DNA of 9,055 bases from Bacteroidota bacterium (GCA_018830765.1 JAHJRJ010000178.1:1-9055), one strand, 5' to 3'; shown: positions 1 to 6,974, counted from the stretch's first letter. Notes: generated from the sequence alone by a model not told the origin. Made by a program: numbers and translations.

Positions 1-398
1 GGGCTTAATACTAAGAAATCCCACAGTCCTATTTCCTTTGCATAGACAGCTAAAGCTTTCCGATTCACGAGGCGTGACCGCATCTTTGTCAAATCGCCTT
101 CATCCACATCGGGAAAATTATTATACAAATACTCACCCACGACCATATTGAGGATGGAATCGCCTAAGAATTCCAATCGCTCGTTGGATTTGAATTCTCC
201 ATTGGTGAATTGTGATATAAATGAACGGTGAGTGAGAGCTTGATAAAAATATGCAGGATTTTTTATTCTGCATCCTATTATTTTTTCAAGCTTTTTCAGA
301 TTGACATTTTGATATATTTCTTTGTAAGACCCTGCTTGATTTGAGTGCAGATAAAGTTTTTGCCAGATTTTATTGAATATCTGACTGAAAAATCTCAT
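1..398 (-). CDS. rnc: Ribonuclease III, 5' part (3' end beyond left edge)
   Basis: Double-strand-specific endoribonuclease that processes rRNA precursors and structured mRNAs in the cytoplasm. Only the first 132 codons are in the window and the frame stays open at the left edge. The RNase III signature is clear around residues 72-91: NERLEFLGDSILNMVVGEYL, which contains the metal-binding glutamate and aspartate of the catalytic domain. It is preceded by ALTHRSF at about residues 54-60. An N-terminal extension of roughly 30 residues (MRFFSQIFNK...) precedes the domain, as is common in Bacteroidota and Chlorobi homologues. The C-terminal double-stranded-RNA-binding domain would lie outside. The ATG at 398-396 overlaps the fabF stop TGA (397-395) in an ATGA arrangement, which suggests translational coupling. 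No Shine-Dalgarno sequence is visible. Identity is near certain from the signature; the exact start is supported by the overlap. Confidence 0.95.
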   Translation of the reverse strand, partial: MRFFSQIFNKIWQKLYLHSNQAGSYKEIYQNVNLKKLEKIIGCRIKNPAYFYQALTHRSFISQFTNGEFKSNERLEFLGDSILNMVVGEYLYNNFPDVDEGDLTKMRSRLVNRKALAVYAKEIGLWDFLVLS

Positions 399-1669
399 AT
401 ATTATCTGTATATTTTTTGAAAAGCAACGAAGCATTATGTCCGCCGAAACCGAATGTGTTACTGATAGCAACATTGACTGTTTTTTGAATGGCTTTATTT
501 GGGACATAGTTTAGATCGCAATCAGGATCTGGAAACTCATAGTTAATTGTTGGTGGAATTACGCTATCGGTAATAGATTTTATGGTTGCGATGGCTTCTA
601 CTCCACCTGCAGCGCCCAGTAGATGTCCGACCATGGATTTGATTGAGCTGACGTGTAGTTTATAAGCGTAATCACCGAATAAAGTTTTTATAGCTTGAGT
701 TTCGTTTTTATCGTTATGGGGCGTTGAAGTTCCGTGAGCGTTTATGTAATCGATATCTTCCTTTTGTAAACCGGCATCCTTGATGGCTAAGTTCATAGAG
801 CGCACGGCCCCATCACCGCCTGGGGCTGGGGCTGTGATATGGTACGCATCGGAAGTTAAACCGAATCCAGCCAATTCTGCATAAATTTTAGCGCCACGGT
901 TTTTTGCGTGTTCGAGTTCCTCAAGAACCAGAACGGAACCACCCTCGCCCATCACAAAGCCGTCCCGTTGAGCATCAAATGGTCTGCTGGCTTTTTCGGG
1001 TTCGTCGTTGCGGGTTGATATTGCTTTCATCGCGTTAAACCCGCCTATTCCGATGGGACAGATTGACGCTTCCGAACCTCCTGTAAACATAATGTCTGCA
1101 TCGCCCCGCTCAATAAGCATCATTGAGTCGGCAATGGCGTGCGAGGCAGTAGCACAAGCCGACGTTGTTGCGTAGTTAGGACCTTTAATTCCGAAACGTA
1201 TCGCAATATATCCTGAAGCAATATCGGCGATCATCATTGGAACAAACAGAGGACTAAGCCGGTGCGGTCCGTTGGTAAATAATTCTTTAGATTGGTGGTA
1301 GTATGTCCACATACCGCCAATTCCTGAACCGAAAACTACACCGATTTTATCACAGTTCTCTTTTTCGAAATTTAAGCCCGAGTCTGCAGACGCCATTTCG
1401 GCAGATGCTAAAGCAAAATGTGTAAAAGGGTCCATTCGCTTAACCGATTTTTTATCGATGAATGTGACCGGGTCAAACCCCTTTACTTCCGCCGCAATCC
1501 GTGTGTCGTAACCTGATGCATCGAATTGTGTGATATTTGCTACACCACTCTTTCCAGCAATCAAATTCTTCCAGAATTCATCTACTGTAAGACCGAGCGG
1601 TGTGATAGCACCCATTCCGGTTACTACCACGCGACGCCTTGATTGAACTTGTCCCATTGTAAAGCCCAT
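395..1669 (-). CDS. fabF: Beta-ketoacyl-ACP synthase II
   Basis: Elongating condensing enzyme of type II fatty acid synthesis: it joins malonyl-ACP to a growing acyl-ACP with loss of CO2. The 424 residues match the usual FabF length of about 410-420. The thiolase-fold catalytic triad is visible: Cys172 in TTSACATA, His312 in NAHGTST and His349 in MVGHLLGAAGG, with Lys344 in SIKSMVGH. The C-terminal FGFGGHN loop (406-412) carries the gating phenylalanine. The N-terminal RRRVVVTGMGAITPLG is typical. The first ATG (1669) gives MGFTMGQVQ; an in-frame ATG at 1657 would remove four residues and lies closer to the start seen in many homologues. Neither has a clear Shine-Dalgarno sequence, so the start is uncertain by four codons. 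It begins 12 nt after the acpP stop and ends overlapping rnc. Confidence 0.97.
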   Translation of the reverse strand: MGFTMGQVQSRRRVVVTGMGAITPLGLTVDEFWKNLIAGKSGVANITQFDASGYDTRIAAEVKGFDPVTFIDKKSVKRMDPFTHFALASAEMASADSGLNFEKENCDKIGVVFGSGIGGMWTYYHQSKELFTNGPHRLSPLFVPMMIADIASGYIAIRFGIKGPNYATTSACATASHAIADSMMLIERGDADIMFTGGSEASICPIGIGGFNAMKAISTRNDEPEKASRPFDAQRDGFVMGEGGSVLVLEELEHAKNRGAKIYAELAGFGLTSDAYHITAPAPGGDGAVRSMNLAIKDAGLQKEDIDYINAHGTSTPHNDKNETQAIKTLFGDYAYKLHVSSIKSMVGHLLGAAGGVEAIATIKSITDSVIPPTINYEFPDPDCDLNYVPNKAIQKTVNVAISNTFGFGGHNASLLFKKYTDNI

Positions 1670-1681
1670 ATAATTTATTCG

Positions 1682-1918
1682 TTATTGTATTTTTGCTGTT
1701 AAATAATTGATTGCATCACCGACAGTGCTGATTTTTTCGGCGTCTTCGTCCGGAATCTGTATTCCGAATACTTTTTCAAATTCCATAACTAATTCTACCG
1801 TATCCAGCGAGTCGGCGCCTAAATCGTTTGTAAATGAAGCTTCAGGTGTTACTGCAGACTCTTCGACACCAAGCTTGTTCATGACGATTTCTTTTACTTT
1901 TGCATTAATATCACTCAT
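1682..1918 (-). CDS. acpP: Acyl carrier protein
   Basis: Small acidic carrier that holds growing acyl chains on a 4'-phosphopantetheine arm and passes them between FabD, FabH, FabG and FabF. At 78 residues it is the standard size. The attachment site is Ser37 in the conserved GADSLDTVE motif (34-42), followed by the recognition helix VELVMEFEKVFGIQIPDED. A strong Shine-Dalgarno sequence (AAAAGGAG on the minus strand, 1933-1926) stands 7 nt before the ATG. It is one of only two clear ones in the operon, which fits the high protein level needed for ACP. It lies between fabG (49-nt gap) and fabF (12-nt gap). Confidence 0.98.
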   Translation of the reverse strand: MSDINAKVKEIVMNKLGVEESAVTPEASFTNDLGADSLDTVELVMEFEKVFGIQIPDEDAEKISTVGDAINYLTAKIQ

Positions 1919-1925
1919 GTTATAT

Positions 1926-1933
1926 CTCCTTTT
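1926..1933 (-). promoter_or_regulatory. Strong ribosome binding site of acpP
   Basis: AAAAGGAG on the minus strand, 7 nt upstream of the acpP ATG. It stands out because most genes of this operon (rnc, fabF, fabG, the cysteine-cluster gene, fabD, fabH, plsX) show no recognisable Shine-Dalgarno sequence. It probably boosts ACP translation relative to its neighbours; that is an inference from the sequence. Confidence 0.75.
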
Positions 1934-1967
1934 ATTGTTTTAATTGATTAGTAGTTAATAAAAAAAA

Positions 1968-2714
1968 TTACATATACAAACCGCCGTTGACGTTAATTAC
2001 CTGCCCTGTAATATAATCAGAATCGGGTGAAGATAAAAATTTTACTACCGCAGCAATATCTTTGGGTTGTGCAGTGCGTTTAAGCGGAATTGCGTCGGTT
2101 AGCAATTTACGCTGGTCGTCCGTTAGCTTTGCGGTCATCGCAGTTTCGACGTAGCCGGGCGCGATTGCATTGACTTGTATGTTCCGCGAAGCCAATTCTT
2201 TAGCAACCGATTTCGTGAATCCGATAATACCTGCTTTCGATGCCGAATAATTTGCCTGTCCAGCATTGCCCATCACACCTACAACCGAAGAGATATTGAT
2301 TATCTTGCCGGACCTTTGACTCATCATCGAGCGAATTACGGCTTTTGTATAATTAAAAACACTCTTTAGGTTAACCGTAATTACTAAGTCCCAATCTTCT
2401 TCAGTCATTCGCATCAAAAGCCCGTCCCTCGTTATACCGGCATTGTTTACTAAAATATCGATCCGGTTAAAATGGCTGATTACTCTTTCGACAGCTTGAT
2501 GAGCTTCCGTAAATGAGGCTGCGTTGGAATTTATACCTAAAGCATTAACTCCAAGAGCTTGAATTTCTTCAGCGGTTGCATTTATGTCAGCTTCGGGCGC
2601 GATGTCCGTGAAAGCTATGTTCGCGCCGGCTTCGGCTAACTCTAATGCGATAGATTTTCCGATGCCGCGAGCACCTCCGGTAATTAATGCTATTTTATCT
2701 TTTAAGGTCTTCAT
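1968..2714 (-). CDS. fabG: 3-oxoacyl-ACP reductase
   Basis: NADPH-dependent reductase that converts beta-ketoacyl-ACP to 3-hydroxyacyl-ACP, the first reduction of each elongation cycle. It is a classical short-chain dehydrogenase of 248 residues (family about 245-250). The Rossmann nucleotide-binding motif TGGARGIG is at 12-19, NNAG at 90-93, Asn115 in VNLKS, and the catalytic Ser143, Tyr156 and Lys160 in YSASK. The region INISSVVGVMGNAGQANY is nearly diagnostic for FabG among SDRs, and the C-terminus ITGQVINVNGGLYM is also typical. The ATG has no Shine-Dalgarno sequence. Unlike the rest of the operon it is separated from the upstream gene by 393 nt filled with palindromic elements, so fabG-acpP-fabF-rnc may be expressed partly independently. 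Confidence 0.97.
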   Translation of the reverse strand: MKTLKDKIALITGGARGIGKSIALELAEAGANIAFTDIAPEADINATAEEIQALGVNALGINSNAASFTEAHQAVERVISHFNRIDILVNNAGITRDGLLMRMTEEDWDLVITVNLKSVFNYTKAVIRSMMSQRSGKIINISSVVGVMGNAGQANYSASKAGIIGFTKSVAKELASRNIQVNAIAPGYVETAMTAKLTDDQRKLLTDAIPLKRTAQPKDIAAVVKFLSSPDSDYITGQVINVNGGLYM

Positions 2715-2841
2715 CTTTGTTGACTTTCAAATTTATTCTTTTTTAACTCACTTTAGAGGGTTCTCGAAAATCGAACTCAACCCCTAACAAAGTTCAAGCA
2801 AATGCTTGGGGCTGACCAAAAAGTGGAAGATCCCTTGTAGT

Positions 2842-2857
2842 GCGAACTTTAGTTCGC
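2842..2857. repeat. Hairpin inside first palindromic element
   Basis: GCGAAC, loop TTTA, GTTCGC: a perfect 6-bp stem with a 4-nt loop. It is paired with the similar hairpin at 2874-2891 as the inner core of the surrounding element. Confidence 0.65.
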
Positions 2858-2873
2858 TTAAATTTCATCAAAA

Positions 2874-2891
2874 AGCGAAATGAATTTCGCT
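2874..2891. repeat. Second hairpin inside first palindromic element
   Basis: AGCGAAA, loop TGAA, TTTCGCT: a perfect 7-bp stem (8 bp if the loop closes to 2 nt). Read in reverse complement with its flank it resembles the 2836-2858 segment, so the two hairpins look like the two diverged ends of one palindrome. Confidence 0.65.
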
Positions 2892-2964
2892 CTACATCCC
2901 TCTCAAAGAACTTATTGGTCACCCTCGTTGGGGGATGAGTTAAATTCAAAATCTAAAAATTTAA

Positions 2965-3123
2965 ATATGGGCATCTCTAAAAACGTATTGGTTACTTGAA
3001 TTTTTTTGCCACAAAGACACCAAGACACGAAGTTTCACAAAGATTTCTTCGTGTTTCTTTGTGGCTTTGTGCCTTAGTGGCAGTTTTTCCGATTATCATT
3101 TGAGTTTTTAGAGATGCCCATAT
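2965..3123. mobile_element. MITE-like palindromic element with perfect 20-bp terminal inverted repeats
   Basis: A 159-bp element bounded by ATATGGGCATCTCTAAAAAC (2965-2984) and its exact reverse complement (3104-3123). Inside is a second, imperfect palindrome built from CACAAAG/CTTTGTG units: left arm 3008-3032 starting GCCACAAAG, right arm 3047-3081 ending TTAGTGGC, with ACACGAAG/CTTCGTGT closing the stem. The right arm is longer by one CTTTGTGG-like unit. Segments of this 'cacaaagacac...ctttgtggc' type are familiar to me as dispersed palindromic repeats in many environmental bacterial genomes. There is no transposase ORF, so any movement would need a helper in trans. The 3104-3123 arm overlaps the 3' end of the cysteine-cluster gene. 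No clear target-site duplication flanks the ends. Confidence 0.6.
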
Positions 3124-3707
3124 GTTTTTATACCTCTACGTACCATAAGTAACTCAGTAAGTTTGCGATAATGTTCTTCACCCAGAATATATACGAATTC
3201 ATCTTTGCAGGCATTAATTATGTTTTCCGGCAAACTTTCTTTAGCCGTGCAGCAGAGAGCTTTATCGTTCATCATATCGTCAAAAGTCAAAACGTTTTCC
3301 GCAACGACTATCGGAAAAGCGATGCAGTAGAAGGGTTTTATCGCCCACCTATCCAATCCTAATGAAACTGCAGTAACTTGTAGAACACATCTTTTTTCCT
3401 TATTCAAAAAAACGCATTTGTCGTTATAGACTTGAGTCCCAATACATACTCCACCGGGGAAATCAGCATCTTGCTCTGTTTGTGCTTCGAACCAGACCAA
3501 CTCATCTATCGTTTGAGTCTCGTCCATGTGTTTTTTAATAATATCTTTATATTCCAAAATTTTCTTATGGTCTTCTAAACTTATATAAACACCATCCGAA
3601 CAACACTCGCCGGTACAGTCGTTTGGATTGCAGCCCGTAGCTAATCCGAGGTTAAAAAGGTTTTCATCAACTACATAATTTTTTATTTTTAAGGTTCTAT
3701 TTTCCAT
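3108..3707 (-). CDS. Cysteine-cluster protein (YkgJ/DUF3109-like), function unknown
   Basis: Protein of 199 residues with 11 cysteines: an N-terminal CNPNDCTGECC cluster (Cys26, 31, 35, 36), then Cys88, 98, 107, 128, the pair Cys152-153 and Cys167. The pattern C-x4-C-x3-CC followed by GGVC, KCVFL, RCVLQ and KPFYCIAFP resembles the CxxxCxxCC metal-binding families (YkgJ, DUF3109), which are presumed to bind zinc or an Fe-S cluster; no enzymatic role is established. No signal peptide or membrane segment is seen, so it is probably cytoplasmic. The ATG overlaps the fabD end by 11 nt, which indicates co-translation with fabD. It sits between fabD and fabG, where most bacteria have nothing. Its last residues (KTYGHL) and stop lie inside a terminal repeat of the adjacent palindromic element, so the native C-terminus may have been replaced. 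Confidence 0.8.
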   Translation of the reverse strand: MENRTLKIKNYVVDENLFNLGLATGCNPNDCTGECCSDGVYISLEDHKKILEYKDIIKKHMDETQTIDELVWFEAQTEQDADFPGGVCIGTQVYNDKCVFLNKEKRCVLQVTAVSLGLDRWAIKPFYCIAFPIVVAENVLTFDDMMNDKALCCTAKESLPENIINACKDEFVYILGEEHYRKLTELLMVRRGIKTYGHL

Positions 3708-4650
3708 AAGAATTTAATAATGTCGATATATCTTGATGTCTATCGATACCGATTGTTTTTACATCAGGATTTATCCTTTTAATTAAACCCTGTAATACTT
3801 TTCCTGGACCGATTTCGATGAATGAATTTACGCCGTCGTTAATCATGTTGCGGATGGAATCTTCCCAAAGCACAGCGCTGGTAACTTGTTTTTCCAGTGA
3901 TGAGCGGATTTCTTCCGATTTAGTAATCGGTTTTGCGGTTACATTTGTATAGACGGGGATCCTCGCATCGTTAATCATAACATTTTCTAAAGCGTTTATT
4001 AACCCGTTTTGGGCGGATTGCATTAGAGGTGAGTGGAAGGCACCGCTGACGACGAGTTCCTTTACCATCTTTGCGCCTTTGGTTTTTGCAATCTCCATCG
4101 CTTTGTGTACACCCGGCACCGAGCCGCTAATTACTATTTGTCCGGGTGAATTGAAGTTTGCGCATTGTACGATGCCGGCAGAGCTTGCTTCTTTGCAGAT
4201 TTCTTTAACGACTTCCGGTCCTAAACCGACGACGGCAGCTAGTGTGCCCTTCTGTTCATCGCCGGCTTTTTGCATCAGCTCACCGCGCAGGCAGACTAAT
4301 CTCAAGGCATCCTCGAAGTTTAAGGATTCAGCAAATACGAGAGCAGAGTATTCACCGAGTGAATGTCCCGCAGTGCATACAGCATCAAAATTATGACCGA
4401 GTAATTTTAGCAAAATAACACTGTGAAGGAAAATTGCGGGTTGAGTATTCTTGGTTTGACGAAGTTCGTCTTCAGGTCCTTCGAAACAAATCTTACTGAG
4501 TTGACTGCCGATTATTTCGTCGGCTTGATCAAATAATTGGCGAGCAAGCCCCGATTTTATCGGGGCAAGCTCAACATTGTCGTATAAATCCTTACCCATT
4601 CCTACATATTGAGAACCTTGACCGGGAAAAACTATGGCAGTTTTTAGCAT
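3697..4650 (-). CDS. fabD: Malonyl-CoA:ACP transacylase
   Basis: Transfers malonyl from CoA to AcpP, supplying extender units for FabH and FabF. At 317 residues it is close to the usual 305-315. The oxyanion-loop motif FPGQGSQYVGMG is at 8-19, the nucleophile Ser97 in GHSLGEYSA (95-103), Arg122 in CLRGELM binds the malonyl carboxylate, and His206 in GAFHSPLM completes the catalytic pair. The C-terminal FIEIGPGKVLQGL is typical. Residues about 27-37 (ELAPIKSGLAR) are extra compared with the family pattern, where LYEQV is followed after about four residues by RLFDEAD. This stretch is encoded by a palindrome (4542-4572), so it looks like an in-frame insertion. It starts 8 nt after the fabH stop and overlaps the next gene by 11 nt. 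Confidence 0.97.
   Translation of the reverse strand: MLKTAIVFPGQGSQYVGMGKDLYDNVELAPIKSGLARQLFDQADEIIGSQLSKICFEGPEDELRQTKNTQPAIFLHSVILLKLLGHNFDAVCTAGHSLGEYSALVFAESLNFEDALRLVCLRGELMQKAGDEQKGTLAAVVGLGPEVVKEICKEASSAGIVQCANFNSPGQIVISGSVPGVHKAMEIAKTKGAKMVKELVVSGAFHSPLMQSAQNGLINALENVMINDARIPVYTNVTAKPITKSEEIRSSLEKQVTSAVLWEDSIRNMINDGVNSFIEIGPGKVLQGLIKRINPDVKTIGIDRHQDISTLLNSYGK
4542..4572. repeat. Palindromic insertion within the fabD coding region
   Basis: A 31-nt near-palindrome: left arm GAGCAAGCCCCGAT, loop TTT, right arm ATCGGGGCAAGCTC, 12 of 14 positions paired and a perfect 8-bp GC-rich core (GCCCCGAT/ATCGGGGC). It is read in frame as fabD residues 27-37. Other FabD proteins seem to lack most of these residues, so it is probably a small repeat inserted without breaking the frame, comparable in principle to the palindromic elements found inside Rickettsia genes. 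Confidence 0.65.
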
Positions 4651-4658
4651 ATTGATGA

Positions 4659-5687
4659 TTATTTGGATTTAAAATCTACAGCCCATGTTAAGAGAATTGC
4701 ACCCCACGTATAACCTGCCCCGAAGCTGGCAAGCACTACCGTATCGCCTTTTTTTAGTTTATTTGCTTGCCACCACTCTGATAAGCAAAGCGGAATTGTA
4801 GCGGCAGTTGTATTTCCGTATTTTTCAATGTTAATCATAACCTTCGACCTGTCAAGCCCCATTCTATTAGCAGCAGCATCGATGATACGTAGATTTGCCT
4901 GGTGGGGAACAAAGTAATCGATGTCGTCGCCGGTTAAATTATTCCTCTTTAAAATCTCTTCTGAGACGTCAGCCATCCCGACTACGGCGACTTTAAATAC
5001 GGATTTTCCGTCCTGGTAAATGTAGTGCATTTTTTTGTCGACGGTTTCGTGCGTAGGTGGGTTTAAACTTCCACCGCCTTTCATATACAGAACCGAAGCG
5101 CCACTTCCGTTTGCATATAGTATATGGTCGAGGATACCTAATTTATCGTCTTCGGATGGTTCGAGTAAAACGGCTGCAGCGGCATCGCCGAATAGGACGC
5201 AAAGGTTCCGGTCGGTGTAATCAGTTATGGCGCTCATTTTATCGGCGCCAACGACAATAACTTTTTTATACCTGCCGGTTTCTATCATTTGCGAACCAAC
5301 AACCAGAGCGTACACGAAACCCGAACAAGCCGCTGAGAGGTCGAAACCCCACGCTTTTTTAGCGCCCACCTTGCCCTGTACTATCGTGGCAGTCGGAGGG
5401 AAAAACATATCGGGCGTAACGGTTGCAACAATAATAACATCAATTTCCTCCGGTCCGATACCTCTGTTTTTTAAAACGTTTTCTACAGCTTTTACCGCCA
5501 TATCGGAAGTAGCGCCATTTTCAAGGATACGCCGTTCCGAGATACCTGTGCGTTCGCGTATCCACTCGTCGGATGTATCAACCATTTTCTCGAGGTCACT
5601 ATTGGATAAAATTTTGTTGGGCACATAATGTCCGACAGATGTTATTGCTGCCCGAATATTATTATTATAAATTTTATTGTCGTTCAT
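4659..5687 (-). CDS. fabH: Beta-ketoacyl-ACP synthase III
   Basis: Starts fatty acid chains by condensing an acyl-CoA, usually acetyl-CoA or a branched starter, with malonyl-ACP. Its 342 residues fit the family (about 317-340), with a short extra N-terminal tail MNDNKIYNNN. The catalytic Cys121 is in DLSAACSGF, His262 in PHQAN and Asn292 in YGNTTAAT, the full Cys-His-Asn triad. The motifs TSDEWIRERTGISERR (38-53) and SFGAGYTWGAIL near the C-terminus are characteristic. The ATG lies inside the plsX 3' end (14-nt overlap) and has no Shine-Dalgarno sequence, so translation probably depends on coupling. fabD begins 8 nt after its stop. Starter specificity cannot be read from the sequence by eye. 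Confidence 0.97.
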   Translation of the reverse strand: MNDNKIYNNNIRAAITSVGHYVPNKILSNSDLEKMVDTSDEWIRERTGISERRILENGATSDMAVKAVENVLKNRGIGPEEIDVIIVATVTPDMFFPPTATIVQGKVGAKKAWGFDLSAACSGFVYALVVGSQMIETGRYKKVIVVGADKMSAITDYTDRNLCVLFGDAAAAVLLEPSEDDKLGILDHILYANGSGASVLYMKGGGSLNPPTHETVDKKMHYIYQDGKSVFKVAVVGMADVSEEILKRNNLTGDDIDYFVPHQANLRIIDAAANRMGLDRSKVMINIEKYGNTTAATIPLCLSEWWQANKLKKGDTVVLASFGAGYTWGAILLTWAVDFKSK

Positions 5688-6684
5688 TTTTATTGACTAA
5701 CATTATTTCTGCGATATGGCGGTCAACCTCTTTTATTAACATGTCTTCAGCTTTTAATATCATATTCATAATTGCCTTAGGTGTCGAGCCGCCGTGTCCG
5801 ATAATAGATATACCATTGACACCTAACAACGGCACTCCGCCGTGTTCTTGATAATCGAAGTCTTTCAATATTTTTTTAAGCGTTCTGTACATCAAACCGA
5901 CCCATATTTTATTAAGTAGATTAGAAGCGGTGTAGTCCTTAAATTTTGCTTTTAAAAGTCCTAATACGCTTTCAGCAAATTTGAGCACAATGTTTCCGAC
6001 AAAACCGTCGCATACGATTACGTTTGCTTTGCCTTTTAAAATATCTCGACCTTCGATGTTTCCGATAAAATTTAATTTACTTTTCTGAAGTAAGTTATAG
6101 GCTTCGAGAGTTATTTCGTTGCCTTTTGTACTTTCTTCGCCGATGTTTATAAGTCCGACAGTAGGATTATCATACCCAAGAATGTAGTTAGCATAAATGC
6201 TGCCCATCATTCCGAATTCGAGTAAATGTTGAGGCTTGCAATCGACGTTAGCGCCGGCATCGAGAAGTAAGCAAGGTCCTTTTTCGGTAGGGAAGGGTGT
6301 TCCGATTGTCGGGCGGCTAACACCTTCAGCTCTGCCAAGGATGATAGTTGATGCCGACATGACTGCGCCCGTGTTACCTGCACTGATGAAAGCATCAGCT
6401 TTTCCTTCTTTGTGAAGAGTTAAGCCGACAGTGATAGAAGAATCCTTTTTTTGTTTAAGCGCAACAGTCGGAGATTCGTCCATTCCGACAACTTCAGTAG
6501 CATTCACGATTGAGAATCTTAATCCGTTTATGGAATGTTTTTCCAATTCCTTTTTTATCTCATCTTCTCGTCCTACGAGAATAATGTCGAACCGGTTGGA
6601 AGCGTGGCGAAGTGCGTCGAGTGCACCCGCAACGATATTCTGAGGAGCAAAATCTCCCCCCATCGTATCTACTGCTATTTTTAT
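5674..6684 (-). CDS. plsX: Phosphate acyltransferase PlsX, with a non-standard start codon
   Basis: Converts acyl-ACP to acyl-phosphate, the donor used by PlsY to begin phospholipid synthesis. It is a peripheral membrane enzyme. Numbered from the ATG at 6663, family motifs are MGGDFAPQN at 1-9, SAGNTGA (94-100), DAGANVDCKP (135-144), GEESTKGNE (175-183) and CDGFVGNI (218-225). The ATG at 6663 gives MGGDFAPQN, but PlsX normally begins KIAVDAMGGD, and the codons just upstream encode KIKIAVDT in frame. Between the in-frame TAA at 6723-6721 and that ATG there is no ATG, GTG or TTG. I place the start at ATA (6684-6682), which aligns with the usual MKIAVD start and gives 336 residues; ATT at 6696-6694 is an alternative. 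A sequencing error or genuine non-AUG initiation both remain possible. The 3' end overlaps fabH. Confidence 0.9.
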   Translation of the reverse strand: MKIAVDTMGGDFAPQNIVAGALDALRHASNRFDIILVGREDEIKKELEKHSINGLRFSIVNATEVVGMDESPTVALKQKKDSSITVGLTLHKEGKADAFISAGNTGAVMSASTIILGRAEGVSRPTIGTPFPTEKGPCLLLDAGANVDCKPQHLLEFGMMGSIYANYILGYDNPTVGLINIGEESTKGNEITLEAYNLLQKSKLNFIGNIEGRDILKGKANVIVCDGFVGNIVLKFAESVLGLLKAKFKDYTASNLLNKIWVGLMYRTLKKILKDFDYQEHGGVPLLGVNGISIIGHGGSTPKAIMNMILKAEDMLIKEVDRHIAEIMLVNKNERQ

Positions 6685-6759
6685 TTTCTTTTTAATTGAT
6701 AATGGACAAAAGTTGGATGTTTAAATAAAACTTAAATCAAACCTACCGGGAACGTAAAA

Positions 6760-6945
6760 TTATTTTGTTTCTTTAGAGATAATTATAGCCCTACCGTTAT
6801 AGTAACCACAATTCGGGCAAGCGCGATGCATAAGTTTTTGTTCATGGCAGTTAGGGCATTCGCCTAATGCTGGTAACGAAGCTTTGTAGTGTGTTCTACG
6901 CTTTGCACCACGTGATTTTGAGTGTCGTCTTTTAGGATTTGGCAT
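6760..6945 (-). CDS. rpmF: 50S ribosomal protein L32
   Basis: Small zinc-ribbon protein of the large ribosomal subunit. The 61 residues begin MPNPKRRHSKSRGAKRRTHY, the standard bL32 N-terminus. It carries the four-cysteine zinc form: Cys30 and Cys33 (CPNC), Cys43 and Cys46 (CPNC). A Shine-Dalgarno sequence (ACGGAG) lies 9 nt before the ATG. It is next to plsX and the DUF177 gene as in many bacteria, including the E. coli yceD-rpmF-plsX order. Confidence 0.97.
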   Translation of the reverse strand: MPNPKRRHSKSRGAKRRTHYKASLPALGECPNCHEQKLMHRACPNCGYYNGRAIIISKETK

Positions 6946-6974
6946 TTAATAAATCTCCGTCTATTAATATATTT

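Larger units (their letters stand above)
2774..2941. repeat. Nested palindromic, MITE-like element (first of two)
   Basis: Non-coding element of about 168 bp between fabG and the cysteine-cluster gene. Three nested levels of symmetry are visible. The outer arms AACTCAACCCCTAAC (2774-2788) and GTTGGGGGATGAGTT (2927-2941) match as an inverted repeat at 13 of 15 positions. Middle arms at 2813-2823 and 2911-2921 (TGACCAA.../...TTGGTCA) match at 10 of 11. Inner arms TGTAG (2836-2840) and CTACA (2892-2896) enclose two small hairpins, GCGAAC/GTTCGC (2842-2857) and AGCGAAA/TTTCGCT (2874-2891), which are diverged copies of each other. No ORF is present. This layout is typical of non-autonomous repeat elements in environmental bacteria. 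The family is not identified, and whether it acts on transcription is unknown. Confidence 0.6.

Noticed and set aside
1707..1943. Plus-strand frame antisense to acpP, and similar plus-strand frames over fabD, fabH and plsX
   Set aside because: These are mirror frames of strongly conserved genes, without recognisable products.
2728..2735. Bacteroidota-type -7 box (TAAATTTG) for a separate fabG promoter
   Set aside because: It matches TAnnTTTG, but no TTTG -33 element stands at the right distance and the leader before the ATG would be only a few nt.
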